A DNA stretch of 64,000 nucleotides from positions 120,559 through 184,558 of the forward strand of contig JAKAKI010000040.1 in the NCBI GenBank assembly GCA_021813505.1, in the 5' to 3' direction. Below are positions 1 to 7,646 of this stretch, piece after piece. This stretch comes from a bacterium (GTDB lineage: Bacteria > Zixibacteria > MSB-5A5 > WJJR01). The position numbers and the translations under genes were made by a program. The notes beneath the pieces are model-generated. The model was not told the DNA's origin, made no database searches, and was given only the letters and a program-made list of their open reading frames with translations. The first letter of the stretch is position 1, and the number at the start of each line of letters is the position of its first letter.

Positions 1-261
1 GACCCCGATGGCGGATGCCCCGGCTCCTACCAGCACTGCACGCTGCAGAGCGATCCCGGCAGCGTGGGCCGCTTCGAACGAGCTAAAGCCATGACACAGG
101 AACGAGATCCTGTTCGCGTGGTTCAAAGGGCCCGGTGGACGCGCTGTAATGGAGACTTCTTTACCTAAGGTCGCGATACGAAACGTTACTGCTTGTTCAC
201 TGGAGTCAAGCCCATATCGTGGCGACAAAACAACTCCAAGCTCGAATGAGAACTCGTCCAT
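1..261 (-). CDS. Partial conserved-looking hypothetical protein (3' end outside window)
   Basis: An open minus-strand frame runs from an ATG at 261 off the window edge, giving 87 codons with no stop. The product begins MDEFSFELGVVL and continues with a hydrophilic region, then HGFSSFEAAHAAG and an alanine/valine-rich stretch. The frame stays open for about 34 more codons upstream of the ATG, back to a TGA, so a non-ATG start (a TTG 13 codons upstream) is possible. I see no named domain. The codon choice looks less GC-rich than in neighbouring genes, which may mean a different origin. Whether it is a real gene depends on the missing part. Confidence 0.45.
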   Translation of the reverse strand, partial: MDEFSFELGVVLSPRYGLDSSEQAVTFRIATLGKEVSITARPPGPLNHANRISFLCHGFSSFEAAHAAGIALQRAVLVGAGASAIGV

Positions 262-512
262 GAAAGCAAATCTACCCCCGAATTCACTCGGGTTCAAGAG
301 TCCACTGGGGTCCTCCAGACGGAAGTCTATGTTACCTGAGTGGAAGCCCTCGCGGCGTCACGCAGTCCAGGGCCAGAGAGGAGAGGTATACCGCAATCAA
401 AGCACCGACAAACAACCGGAGCATGTCGCGATCTTCGGTCGCGCTCCGCGCTGCCCTGTTGGCCCAAATCAACGACCCAGCGCATGGTTGGTGGCCCTGG
501 CGGAAGCGGCCT

Positions 513-1214
513 CTAGCTCCTCTCTTCCGCCTGCCCAGTCATCGGCACAAATCGCACACCGTAGCGGTCTTCGCGCGTTACTCCCTGGGGTGTCTTGCGC
601 AGGATCACCATCGTCTGTTCGCGATCGCCGAGGGGGAGAACCATTCGCCCTCCCATGACCAGTTGATCGATTAGTGGCTGGGGGATGTGGTTGGGAGCGG
701 CCGTGAGGATGATACAATCGAAGGGGGATTGTTCGGGCCAGCCGTTGTAACCATCGCCGATACGCACTTCGATATTCCGATATCCGAGCTTCGCGAACGT
801 GTCGATAGCGTGACGGGCTAAAGGATCGATAATCTCGATGCTGAAGACCTGCCGGCACAATTCGGCCAAGACCGCTGCCTGATAACCCGAACCGGTACCG
901 ATCTCCAGGACACGATCTTTCGGTAAGAGGCGCAGCGCAGCGGTCATGGCGGCGACGATAAACGGTTGCGATATCGTCTGCCCATGCCCGATCGGCAATG
1001 GGTAGTCCTCGTACGCTTCGCGACGATGCTCCTCCGGAACAAAGAGGTGCCGGGGTACCGAGCGCATGGCATCGAGGACACTGGTGTCCGTGATCCCCAT
1101 GGCTGCAATCTGGTGCTCCACCATCGATGCCCGTGCCCGCGCATACCGTTCCTCATGGATGGCGGCAGCGCTCCGGTGAGGAAGCGAGGAACCGAAAGGG
1201 GCGGGATCGGCCAT
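513..1214 (-). CDS. pcm: Protein-L-isoaspartate O-methyltransferase
   Basis: A SAM-dependent repair enzyme that methylates L-isoaspartyl residues in damaged proteins in the cytoplasm. The 233-residue product has the family marks in order: MVEHQI near residue 31, the VPRHLFVPE segment, PIGHGQTISQPFIVAAM, and the SAM-binding loop VLEIGTGSGYQAAVLAEL, followed by GDGYNGWPEQSPFDCIILTAA. The length is normal for the family, with an N-terminal extension of about 25 residues; an internal ATG at MVEHQI could be the true start. It is the last minus-strand gene before the partial gene at the window edge and lies downstream of the sigma/anti-sigma pair, separated from it by a hairpin terminator. Confidence 0.93.
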   Translation of the reverse strand: MADPAPFGSSLPHRSAAAIHEERYARARASMVEHQIAAMGITDTSVLDAMRSVPRHLFVPEEHRREAYEDYPLPIGHGQTISQPFIVAAMTAALRLLPKDRVLEIGTGSGYQAAVLAELCRQVFSIEIIDPLARHAIDTFAKLGYRNIEVRIGDGYNGWPEQSPFDCIILTAAPNHIPQPLIDQLVMGGRMVLPLGDREQTMVILRKTPQGVTREDRYGVRFVPMTGQAEERS

Positions 1215-1294
1215 GGGTTACCCTGTCGTCATGGCAGGCCAACATTTCCTGCGGAGAATAAACCTACCACCATCTACGGTTGTGATCAAATGAA

Positions 1295-1322
1295 ATCAGG
1301 CGGCCGTACGCGGCCGCCTGAT
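1295..1322 (-). terminator. Hairpin terminator after the anti-sigma gene
   Basis: A perfect 11-bp inverted repeat (1295-1305 with 1312-1322, 6-nt loop) sits 37 bp past the stop of the anti-sigma factor gene and 80 bp before pcm. On the minus strand the stem is followed by only a short T run, so it is either a modest intrinsic terminator or a processing hairpin. Confidence 0.55.
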
Positions 1323-1358
1323 TCCCGTCGTTTCGTATTCCGAATCGATACGCGCAAG

Positions 1359-2558
1359 CTACTTTGGCAGCGTCGATAATCTCTCGTTCAACTGGAGAGT
1401 TCTCGTTTGCCATTCCTGCGAATCCACTTGATCGGTTGCCTGCAGACACTTGCCCAACTGCATCAGGGCGGAGTCGAGCAACGCCCGTTGCGTGGCCAAT
1501 GTCCCGACCCGATACCAAAGCGTGCAGAGTTCGCGGTTTTGCGCTTCGGTCCGCAGGGCTGGTCCGATGCTTTCCAGTGTCGCGATTTGCTGGCGCAGTT
1601 CGGCCATCTGGTCAAAGCGTCTCAGCGCTTCTGCCGGGGACTGGCTATCGGGGAACCCTGGAGCCGCGCGCAATTGAGGCGCCTCGAGCCGTTCGAGCGG
1701 ATGGTACACGTGCGCGGTCTCAGCTCCCGGTGCGCCATCGACAAATCCCCTGTCGGAGAGGGCATGCGGCCCCTGGCCCGGCAGGCCACGTTCGTCCTTG
1801 CGAGTATTCTTGTCCGAGTCGGATGCGATCGCACCCATGATGGTGACGCGACGGGCGGGATAGAGTTGAGTCTCCGCAGATGTCGCCGACTGGATTGATG
1901 ATCTCGACTCCTGGCCCGTCCCCGTAGCTTCGGACGAAGGCTGTCCGGTCTCTGATGCGGAACTCGGCGTATTGGTCATCGCCGTCTGAGATTCCGGGCC
2001 AGATTCCTGCGCCGTTGGTTGCTGGGCCGATTCGGAACTCGCCGTCTCGTCGTGGCGGGGCGGTGTTGCCGGTGCCAGATTTCGCTGCGCCTGCGCATGC
2101 GGTTTGGGCTGACTGACATCCGCGCCGGTCGCCGGTGGTGTGGTCGTACTCGGCGACGGTGCCGCCTTCTGCTCGGTGGCGACGGCGACTGGTATATCTT
2201 TTTCGGTCAAACCTCTGGGCTGGCGATCGAGATAGATGTCACGCCCAATGAAAAACGCCAGCGCACCCGCGGCCAATGCCGGAGCCCAGAGCCATGCCCA
2301 ACTGCGGCGTTCCGGGATCGCAACCGGACGTGTGGAGGGCGACTCTTCCAGACGCCGCGCCAGACGGGGTACAAATCCCGCCTCATACGCTTCGCCCGGA
2401 TCAGGATCGGATAGTCCACCGATCAAGCCATCGAGCATGCGGACCTTGGCCACCGACGCCTGACAGTCGGTGCAAAACTCGATATGGTCGCGCCACTCCG
2501 GCGGAATCCCCTCGACTCCGTTGCGCAACACCCAGCGGCTGATTCTGTGACAACTCAT
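1359..2558 (-). CDS. Membrane anti-sigma factor with zinc finger and long extracytoplasmic region
   Basis: Probably binds and holds inactive the ECF sigma factor encoded immediately upstream (86 bp). The N-terminus has a zf-HC2-like pattern: Cys3-His4, then His25, Cys29 and Cys32 (HIEFCTDC). A single membrane segment lies at about residues 85-105 (WLWAPALAAGALAFFIG). The remaining ~290 residues, expected outside the cytoplasm, are low-complexity Ser/Thr/Pro/Gln/Glu-rich to about residue 230 and end in a predicted helical region (about 300-399) that may form coiled coils. An AAGG motif precedes the ATG. Anti-sigma pairing is inferred from gene order and the zinc motif; the signal sensed is unknown. 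Confidence 0.85.
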   Translation of the reverse strand: MSCHRISRWVLRNGVEGIPPEWRDHIEFCTDCQASVAKVRMLDGLIGGLSDPDPGEAYEAGFVPRLARRLEESPSTRPVAIPERRSWAWLWAPALAAGALAFFIGRDIYLDRQPRGLTEKDIPVAVATEQKAAPSPSTTTPPATGADVSQPKPHAQAQRNLAPATPPRHDETASSESAQQPTAQESGPESQTAMTNTPSSASETGQPSSEATGTGQESRSSIQSATSAETQLYPARRVTIMGAIASDSDKNTRKDERGLPGQGPHALSDRGFVDGAPGAETAHVYHPLERLEAPQLRAAPGFPDSQSPAEALRRFDQMAELRQQIATLESIGPALRTEAQNRELCTLWYRVGTLATQRALLDSALMQLGKCLQATDQVDSQEWQTRTLQLNERLSTLPK

Positions 2559-2644
2559 GGTCTTACTGCCTTCTGCCGCGAGAGGCGCCCGCGGCTGGAC
2601 CTGTTACTTACTCCTTGATACGCAGGCTGCTTTCAACTTGCCTG

Positions 2645-3235
2645 TTAACTCCCATCGGTGAGCAGATCGCCAAGATCATTGCGCAGTTTCTTCCGTGCCC
2701 GCGCCAGTCGTGACATGACGGTGCCCACTGAACAATCAAGTGCCCTTGCAATCTCCTCATATGACATCTGGTCTTTCGTCCGCAACAACAGGACGGTGCG
2801 ATACAGCGGTGGCAGCCGGTTGATTCCCTGCTCCAGTTGCTCGATTAACCGCCGGCGGCGAAACACGGCGTCGGGCTGATCCCCCAATGCCTGGGCCGAC
2901 TCGACGTCGGGTTTGTTCTCCTCGGCCCATTTCGTGCGGAAGCGCTGCTTGCGCACTGCATTCAAAGCCACATTGACCGCGATTCGGCATAACCAGGATC
3001 CTAACGGGCGGTCGGGGTCGATCCGATCCAGCGCCATGTACGTCTTTACAAAAACCTCCTGTGCCACTTCATCGGCCGCGTCGTGGGACCGCACTACGTT
3101 GTAAGCCCAGCGGTACACATTTCGCTGATGGCGTCGAACCAGTTCGTCGTATGCGAACCGGTCGCCAGCCTGAGCCGCGCGAATGAGATCGGATTCGCTC
3201 GTCTCGATCCGATCCTCTCGACGCTCACCACACAT
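2645..3235 (-). CDS. ECF-family RNA polymerase sigma factor
   Basis: Directs RNA polymerase to a stress- or envelope-type regulon. The 196-residue protein has region 2 (about residues 20-95, with DAADEVAQEVFVKTYMAL and GSWLCRIAVNVALN) and region 4 (about 130-190, LPPLYRTVLLLR then YEEIARALDCSVGTVMSRLARARKKL, a helix-turn-helix that would read the -35 box). This size and two-region layout are typical of ECF sigma factors. It lies just downstream of holA (22 bp) and upstream of the zinc-finger anti-sigma gene, which is the usual sigma/anti-sigma order. Confidence 0.92.
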   Translation of the reverse strand: MCGERREDRIETSESDLIRAAQAGDRFAYDELVRRHQRNVYRWAYNVVRSHDAADEVAQEVFVKTYMALDRIDPDRPLGSWLCRIAVNVALNAVRKQRFRTKWAEENKPDVESAQALGDQPDAVFRRRRLIEQLEQGINRLPPLYRTVLLLRTKDQMSYEEIARALDCSVGTVMSRLARARKKLRNDLGDLLTDGS

Positions 3236-3257
3236 GGTTTACCGGCAGGCCTTCAGT

Positions 3258-4283
3258 TTATTCCCCGAAATCGGAGGATTCCAAGTCGGCAAGCGAGAAA
3301 CTTGCCATAGGGGTTTTTGTACATAGCCGCCAAGCCAAAAGCTCCCAAGCGGTGCTCTCCGTTACTCGCGAAGTCTTTATGGCACATTCGGTTTCGAAGC
3401 AGGCCCGAATCCCGTTCACCAACCCGTCTCTGCCGAAATGCTTGGCCTGAATTCGGGACTTTTTGATGAAAAACGGCTTGATCCCCGTCAATTGTGCCGC
3501 CGTAACATCATTTGGTTCATTGAGTTCGAGCAATTTCAGGAGCCGAGTCAGGAGGCTGGCCAGCCCGGAAAGCCAGGTCGCCGGATAGTCGTCCCCTGCA
3601 AAAAGACCTCTGATAATCGCCAGTGAGCGTGCCAAGTCCGGTTCCGCGGCGGCATCGAGCAGGAGGAAGACGCTGTGCATCCCCTCGCCGACCAGCATCG
3701 GCTCGATGTCGGCGACCTCGATTCGCCGCGGCGTCGAGACAAACAGGGTCGCCCGTTCGATTGTCTGCCGAACCGCGAAAAGATCATCGCCATAGGTCGA
3801 AGCTAACAAATCAGCGGCAGCGGGGGCCAATCGCCACCCGAATTCCCCGGCGATCCGTTGCGCCCACCCCGGCAGTTTGTCCGGATAGATAGGCGGAAAT
3901 TCCTCGAACGGCCCCCAAGCACAGAGCCCCTTGAACCACTTCTTTCGTTTATCAATCTCAGAGGCGGTCACGAGGGTCTTGGTGGTGGGCCCGAATTGGC
4001 TGAGAACCTTTACCAGCCTGTCGACCTGCGTGTCGGTGACCCGGTTGACGTCACGAATCACGACAAGCCGTGTTTCGGCAAACATCGGAATCGTGGCGCC
4101 GATGTCCAAGAGCCGGTCCAGATCGATCTTGGGCGCCTGGAAGGATTCGATGGGAATCTTTCCCTGTTTCTGCCAGGTGGCCTTCCAGTTTTCCACGGCA
4201 TCCCAGAGCAAATAGGAATTGGCGGCGTAGAGAAGGTACCGCTCGCCGAAACGTCCTTGTGCCCGATCCTCAGAAAATCCCAT
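3258..4283 (-). CDS. holA: DNA polymerase III subunit delta
   Basis: Clamp-loader subunit that opens the beta sliding clamp during replication. The 341-residue length fits the family (about 330-345). Recognisable pieces include an N-terminal YLLYAANSYLLWDAVENW segment, the FAETRLVVIRDVNRV strand (residues about 67-82), the DLFAVRQTIERATLF helix and the C-terminal collar domain ending with TESTAWELLAWRLC. The sequence is divergent and rests on overall HolA pattern rather than on one diagnostic motif. It is followed by the ECF sigma gene in the same direction and may be co-transcribed with it. Confidence 0.85.
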   Translation of the reverse strand: MGFSEDRAQGRFGERYLLYAANSYLLWDAVENWKATWQKQGKIPIESFQAPKIDLDRLLDIGATIPMFAETRLVVIRDVNRVTDTQVDRLVKVLSQFGPTTKTLVTASEIDKRKKWFKGLCAWGPFEEFPPIYPDKLPGWAQRIAGEFGWRLAPAAADLLASTYGDDLFAVRQTIERATLFVSTPRRIEVADIEPMLVGEGMHSVFLLLDAAAEPDLARSLAIIRGLFAGDDYPATWLSGLASLLTRLLKLLELNEPNDVTAAQLTGIKPFFIKKSRIQAKHFGRDGLVNGIRACFETECAIKTSRVTESTAWELLAWRLCTKTPMASFSLADLESSDFGE

Positions 4284-4384
4284 GGCCGAATCTCGTCACG
4301 CCAACACGATATTCAACATAAGGGCAGGTACGGGGCTATTCCAAGCGAGAAAGCCGGGAGGTGAACTGACCCTCGGAAGGGACA

Positions 4385-4443
4385 CCGTGGTAGCATGGGC
4401 ATCCTGCCCATGCTGCCCGGGCAGGATGCCCGTGCTACCATGG
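4385..4443. repeat. 24-bp inverted repeat, hairpin-forming intergenic element
   Basis: Arms 4385-4408 and 4420-4443 are complementary over 24 positions with two mismatches that would be G-U pairs in RNA; the 11-nt centre is itself GC-rich. It lies between holA and the RNase-H-like gene. Text of the type 'GTAGCATGGGCATCCTGCC' resembles short palindromes dispersed in many uncultured bacterial genomes. It has no T tract, so it is more likely a dispersed repeat than a terminator. Only this one copy is in the window. Confidence 0.7.
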
Positions 4444-4448
4444 AATCG

Positions 4449-4826
4449 TTACTGCTCGGCGGGGGAGTGCTTGGCCGGGTTCTCCGTCTTGGGAACCCAG
4501 TCGAGGGCGTATGGAATCTTGTCTTTGAACACCTTGGCCATATTGCGGAATGGTTCGAGATCTTTGCGACAATACAGCTTGTCGTTCACCTGATTGACGA
4601 CTGTGAACGAATCGCCGAAGATCTGGACCGTGCGGTCCCGGAAAAGCTGCGGATTGATCTCAATGAACTCGAGCAGGGCTAACAGGCTGGCGTATTCGCA
4701 AGTGGCGGCATTGCCACGGTATCTGGCTCTAAACGTGATATTGAGTTCCGGGATGCAAAACGACACCACGCCGTCTCCTGTGTCTTCCGGAAGTCCGTTC
4801 TTCTCAGCATAAAAGTAGCAGCGCAT
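4449..4826 (-). CDS. Small RNase H-like fold protein
   Basis: A 125-residue protein. I place the start at the ATG at 4826, which has a strong AGGAGG 7 nt upstream, rather than at the longer frame start at 4865. Residues about 35-115 follow the RNase H / reverse-transcriptase-associated pattern: GNAATCEYASLLALLEFIE, then VQIFGDSFTVVNQVND, and later LDWVPKTENPAKHSP. In that family the Glu and the Asp of GDS bind metal, and a final D/H region follows WVPR..N. The first acidic residue is not obvious in the short N-terminus, so enzyme activity is uncertain. It could be a nuclease, an RNA-DNA hybrid binder or a relic. No functional partner is evident nearby. Confidence 0.7.
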   Translation of the reverse strand: MRCYFYAEKNGLPEDTGDGVVSFCIPELNITFRARYRGNAATCEYASLLALLEFIEINPQLFRDRTVQIFGDSFTVVNQVNDKLYCRKDLEPFRNMAKVFKDKIPYALDWVPKTENPAKHSPAEQ

Positions 4827-5104
4827 ATCTTTGCCTCCTCGTGTCCTCAACCGCAGGATTGGCAAAGGGAATGCCGGACGAATTGCGCCCCGGTTGCCAG
4901 AGGAGGCCGAACGGAGCGAATGGGGTCCTATCTTGATCCCGCCATGTCACGCAACGTTTTAGGCGATATTCCGGGACTTGAAGGATGCCCCGCGATAGAA
5001 CCGGTAGTCCCGCTGGCAGATTTCGGTCAGAAGTCGGGCATGATAATGTGTGCAACAGACTGCAACGAATGGTTCACGCGTTGGCCACCCGCCCGGGGTC
5101 GAGA

Positions 5105-6301
5105 TCACACCTTTTCGAATGGATCGAACATCTTGCGATATTCGAGCATGGCGTACCGATCGGTCATGCCCGCCAGGTAATCGCACACCACCTGGCGAAG
5201 CACCCGCTCGGAATCGGGGGTTCCGGCCGCGCGTTCGACTCGCTGACGGAATTTGGGGGAGAGTTGGCGGGGATCTTCGACATAGGCGTCGAACAGATTG
5301 TTCAGAATCCGTTCACCTTTGGCCGCCATGCGCGAGACCCGGTAATGCCGGTACATGTTGTCGTAGAGGAACTTCTTCAAGCCGGCGATCTTTGCCTGGA
5401 ATTCCGGGGAGAATGTCATCGGCAGTCCATCGGCGCGCCGAACATCGGCCAGTGTCCGAATCCCCAACTGCTCGATTCGCCGCTTCGCGTGCGAAATCAG
5501 ATCGGTGACCTGCCAGTTGATCAGCAGCCGGACAACATGGTGACGCCGGAGGCGATGGTCCAGATCGGGATGCGTCTTGCGCGATGCCTCGTTGAGTTCG
5601 GCCCAGAGCGGCAAGCCTGCCGGATCATCCCAGCCGAAGATGCCCGACCGCAAGCCGTCGTCGACATCATGCGAGTTGTACGCGATCTCATCGGCCAGAT
5701 TGACCAGTTGTGCTTCCAGCGTGGGCTTCCATTCGGGATGAAAGCCTTCCGCATCCGGGCGGTCGTAGATCGTCTCGTGTTTGACGATTCCCTCGCGAAC
5801 CTCGAACGACAGATTCAGTCCCTGGAAGCCGGGATACCGCTCCTCCAGCACGTCGACCACACGGAGCGATTGCCGGTTGTGGGAAAACCCGCCGTCGTCG
5901 GCCATCTTGCGATTGAGCGCTTCTTCGCCGGCGTGGCCGAATGCGGTGTGGCCCAGATCATGCGCCAGCGCCACCGCCTCGGCCAGATCCTCGTTCAGTC
6001 CCATCGCGCGCGCAATCGACCGGGCGATCTGCGCCACTTCGATCGTGTGGGTCAGACGGGTGCGATAATTGTCGCCTTCGTGATTGACGAAGACCTGCGT
6101 CTTGTACTCCAAGCGCCGAAACGCGGCGGAGTGGATGATGCGCTCGCGGTCGCGCTGGAAGGCTGTGCGATAGGGGTGGGGGGATTCTGCATGGACGCGG
6201 CCCAGCGAATCAGAACTGTGTGCGGCAAACGGCGCCAGTGTCAGATGCTCCCTCTCGTGCAGGAGATCGAGCGGTGTGGGTGATGTGCCAGGTTCGGACA
6301 A
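5105..6301 (-). CDS. dgt: Deoxyguanosinetriphosphate triphosphohydrolase-like HD protein
   Basis: HD-domain enzyme expected to cleave dGTP or other dNTPs to the deoxynucleoside and triphosphate. The metal-binding residues are visible: RTRLTHTIEVAQIAR (His), then AVALAHDLGHTAFGHAGE (the HD pair and a further His) and later NLADEIAYNSHDVDDGL (Asp). The N-terminal PYRTAFQRDRERIIHSAAFRRLEYKTQ region (shown here by its PYRTAFQRDR start) is also typical. At 398 residues it matches the dGTPase-like subfamily. The start is a TTG at 6301 preceded by AAAGGAGCG. It has a large upstream intergenic region filled with inverted repeats and appears to be a single-gene unit. Confidence 0.93.
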   Translation of the reverse strand: MSEPGTSPTPLDLLHEREHLTLAPFAAHSSDSLGRVHAESPHPYRTAFQRDRERIIHSAAFRRLEYKTQVFVNHEGDNYRTRLTHTIEVAQIARSIARAMGLNEDLAEAVALAHDLGHTAFGHAGEEALNRKMADDGGFSHNRQSLRVVDVLEERYPGFQGLNLSFEVREGIVKHETIYDRPDAEGFHPEWKPTLEAQLVNLADEIAYNSHDVDDGLRSGIFGWDDPAGLPLWAELNEASRKTHPDLDHRLRRHHVVRLLINWQVTDLISHAKRRIEQLGIRTLADVRRADGLPMTFSPEFQAKIAGLKKFLYDNMYRHYRVSRMAAKGERILNNLFDAYVEDPRQLSPKFRQRVERAAGTPDSERVLRQVVCDYLAGMTDRYAMLEYRKMFDPFEKV

Positions 6302-6452
6302 TTCGTCGCTCCTTTAGCCGCCGCCCAATCTAGAAAAGGTCCACGCGGCGGACAGAAGATGATAGCGCGAACGGCTTGCAGGATCGACCGAAAACTCGGT
6401 CGGGCAGGATAAGACGCGGCTGAATTCCCGGTGCATCGTGTAAGGGAGGGAG

Positions 6453-6513
6453 GGCGAGGCTCCTGCCGAGCCGCTTTTTGCGCGCGGCTATAAGGCTCGG
6501 CCGGAGTCTCGCC
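6453..6513. repeat. Imperfect inverted repeat, unit 1 of intergenic repeat cluster
   Basis: Arms 6453-6472 and 6494-6513 match at 18 of 20 positions after reverse complementation, and the loop contains a smaller stem and a T5 run. Just outside lies CGTGTAAGGG (6437-6446), which recurs at 6555-6564 in the second unit, so the two units are related. They fill the 463-bp gap between dgt and the PorV-like gene. Part of it may stop minus-strand transcription of the upstream operon. Confidence 0.65.
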
Positions 6514-6523
6514 TTCCCCGGCG

Positions 6524-6734
6524 TGTTGAAGAAGCCTTCGAAAGGTGGCGCAGTCGTGTAAGGGGGAGGTTGCTTCGTCCGCCGCGGCGGACTCGCAACG
6601 ACATCACACTGGTCGGTGGCAATGCAAAGGCACAGTTGTCGTTGCGAGGAGCGTCTCCGCCGAAGGCGGAGGGAGCGACGAAGCAACCTCCCCCTTACAC
6701 AACTGCCGCGTTCTCGGGGACAAGTCTTTCAACA
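6524..6734. repeat. About 210-bp nested palindromic element, unit 2 of intergenic repeat cluster
   Basis: Outer words TGTTGAA (6524-6530) and TTCAACA (6728-6734) bracket a strong pair of arms, 6551-6579 and 6677-6705, matching at 28 of 29 positions. Inside are a perfect 11-bp pair (6593-6603 with 6637-6647) and two small hairpins made of CCGCC/GGCGG words. The whole could fold as a long cruciform or RNA hairpin. I see no open frame that looks real. It resembles a non-autonomous miniature element or a dispersed palindrome; target-site duplications are not obvious. Confidence 0.7.
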
Positions 6735-6764
6735 GGCACTCCCACCGAGGGGCCGGACTTCACG

Positions 6765-7646
6765 TTACCGTGCACCAAACTGGAACGTCACTCCCAAAAC
6801 GTGAGTTCCTCCCAGGTCAGGATGGCTCTGGTAGGCATAATCGAACGAGCCACCGCGAGCCAGGATTCGTGCGCCAAGGGTGTATCGAATCGGGTCGAAT
6901 CGCAATCCTGAGAGGAATGTCAAACCGACTCCCAACGGCAGGCCTCGGGCCAACTGCAGACTCTGGCCAAGGCCAAACCGGCTGCGCTCGCCAGAGACCT
7001 TGGACCAGATGCCGGCAAGAGTGATCTCGGGTCCCTGCCAGGCCGCTGATATCTCAACTGCGGCCGGCGGGTCATTTGCATCGTACAGGCGGTCAATCCT
7101 GATCCCTCTGACTGCTGCACACGCGATGATTTCGTGAATTGGCCGCGACGCTACTCCCAAATCGAGGGTCGAGCCGGCAAAGGCCATGGTGCCGTCGCCG
7201 AATTCCACGCGGTCGTAGTGGACTCCGAGACCAAGCGCCCAACGGCTCAGCAGCTTTGCGGAAGCGACCATCACGGCGTGTGATTCTGTGTAGAGGCCTG
7301 ACTGTCCAACTTGCGAAAACCCGCCGCCGACTGCCGCCTTACCGCCGATTCGTACCGCAACGCTTCCAGTCCGTTCCTGCAACGCCGCCAACTGGTAGAG
7401 ATTCCGTGTGGCCAGCGAGCCTGCCACGAATGATGGCGAGAACACTGCCAGAGCCGGGTTTAGCCAGATGGTTGCCGCATCGTCCCTCGCGCCGGCGTAT
7501 GCGCCGCCGACTCCCACAATCGTAGCGGAACCGAATTCGTCAAAGGCACCTACACTGGCTGTCGACAACACTGCAACAATTAGAACGCTCGCGAGTGCAA
7601 ACAGCCGGACTTTCCACTTCGCCGTGCTCTCGTTGATTTCCATCAT
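6765..7646 (-). CDS. PorV/UPF0164-like outer-membrane beta-barrel protein
   Basis: A 293-residue exported protein. The start is the ATG at 7646, which overlaps the TGA of the upstream lamin-tail gene by 4 bp. A signal peptide is visible (KWKVRLFALASVLIVAVLST, residues about 10-30). The mature N-terminus has GVGGAYAGARDDAATIWLNP, the hallmark of PorV/PorQ and UPF0164-type barrels in FCB bacteria (gly-rich, DD, then W/Y-NP). The rest alternates short hydrophobic strands and ends in LGVTFQFGAR, an outer-membrane-type C-terminus. In Bacteroidetes PorV proteins shuttle type IX secretion cargo; that role here is inference from the neighbouring gene for a FlgD-like C-terminal domain protein. Confidence 0.8.
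   Translation of the reverse strand: MMEINESTAKWKVRLFALASVLIVAVLSTASVGAFDEFGSATIVGVGGAYAGARDDAATIWLNPALAVFSPSFVAGSLATRNLYQLAALQERTGSVAVRIGGKAAVGGGFSQVGQSGLYTESHAVMVASAKLLSRWALGLGVHYDRVEFGDGTMAFAGSTLDLGVASRPIHEIIACAAVRGIRIDRLYDANDPPAAVEISAAWQGPEITLAGIWSKVSGERSRFGLGQSLQLARGLPLGVGLTFLSGLRFDPIRYTLGARILARGGSFDYAYQSHPDLGGTHVLGVTFQFGAR

Noticed and set aside
4985-6283. 432-codon plus-strand frame opposite dgt
   Set aside because: dgt on the minus strand has complete HD motifs and a ribosome-binding site; the opposite frame has none.
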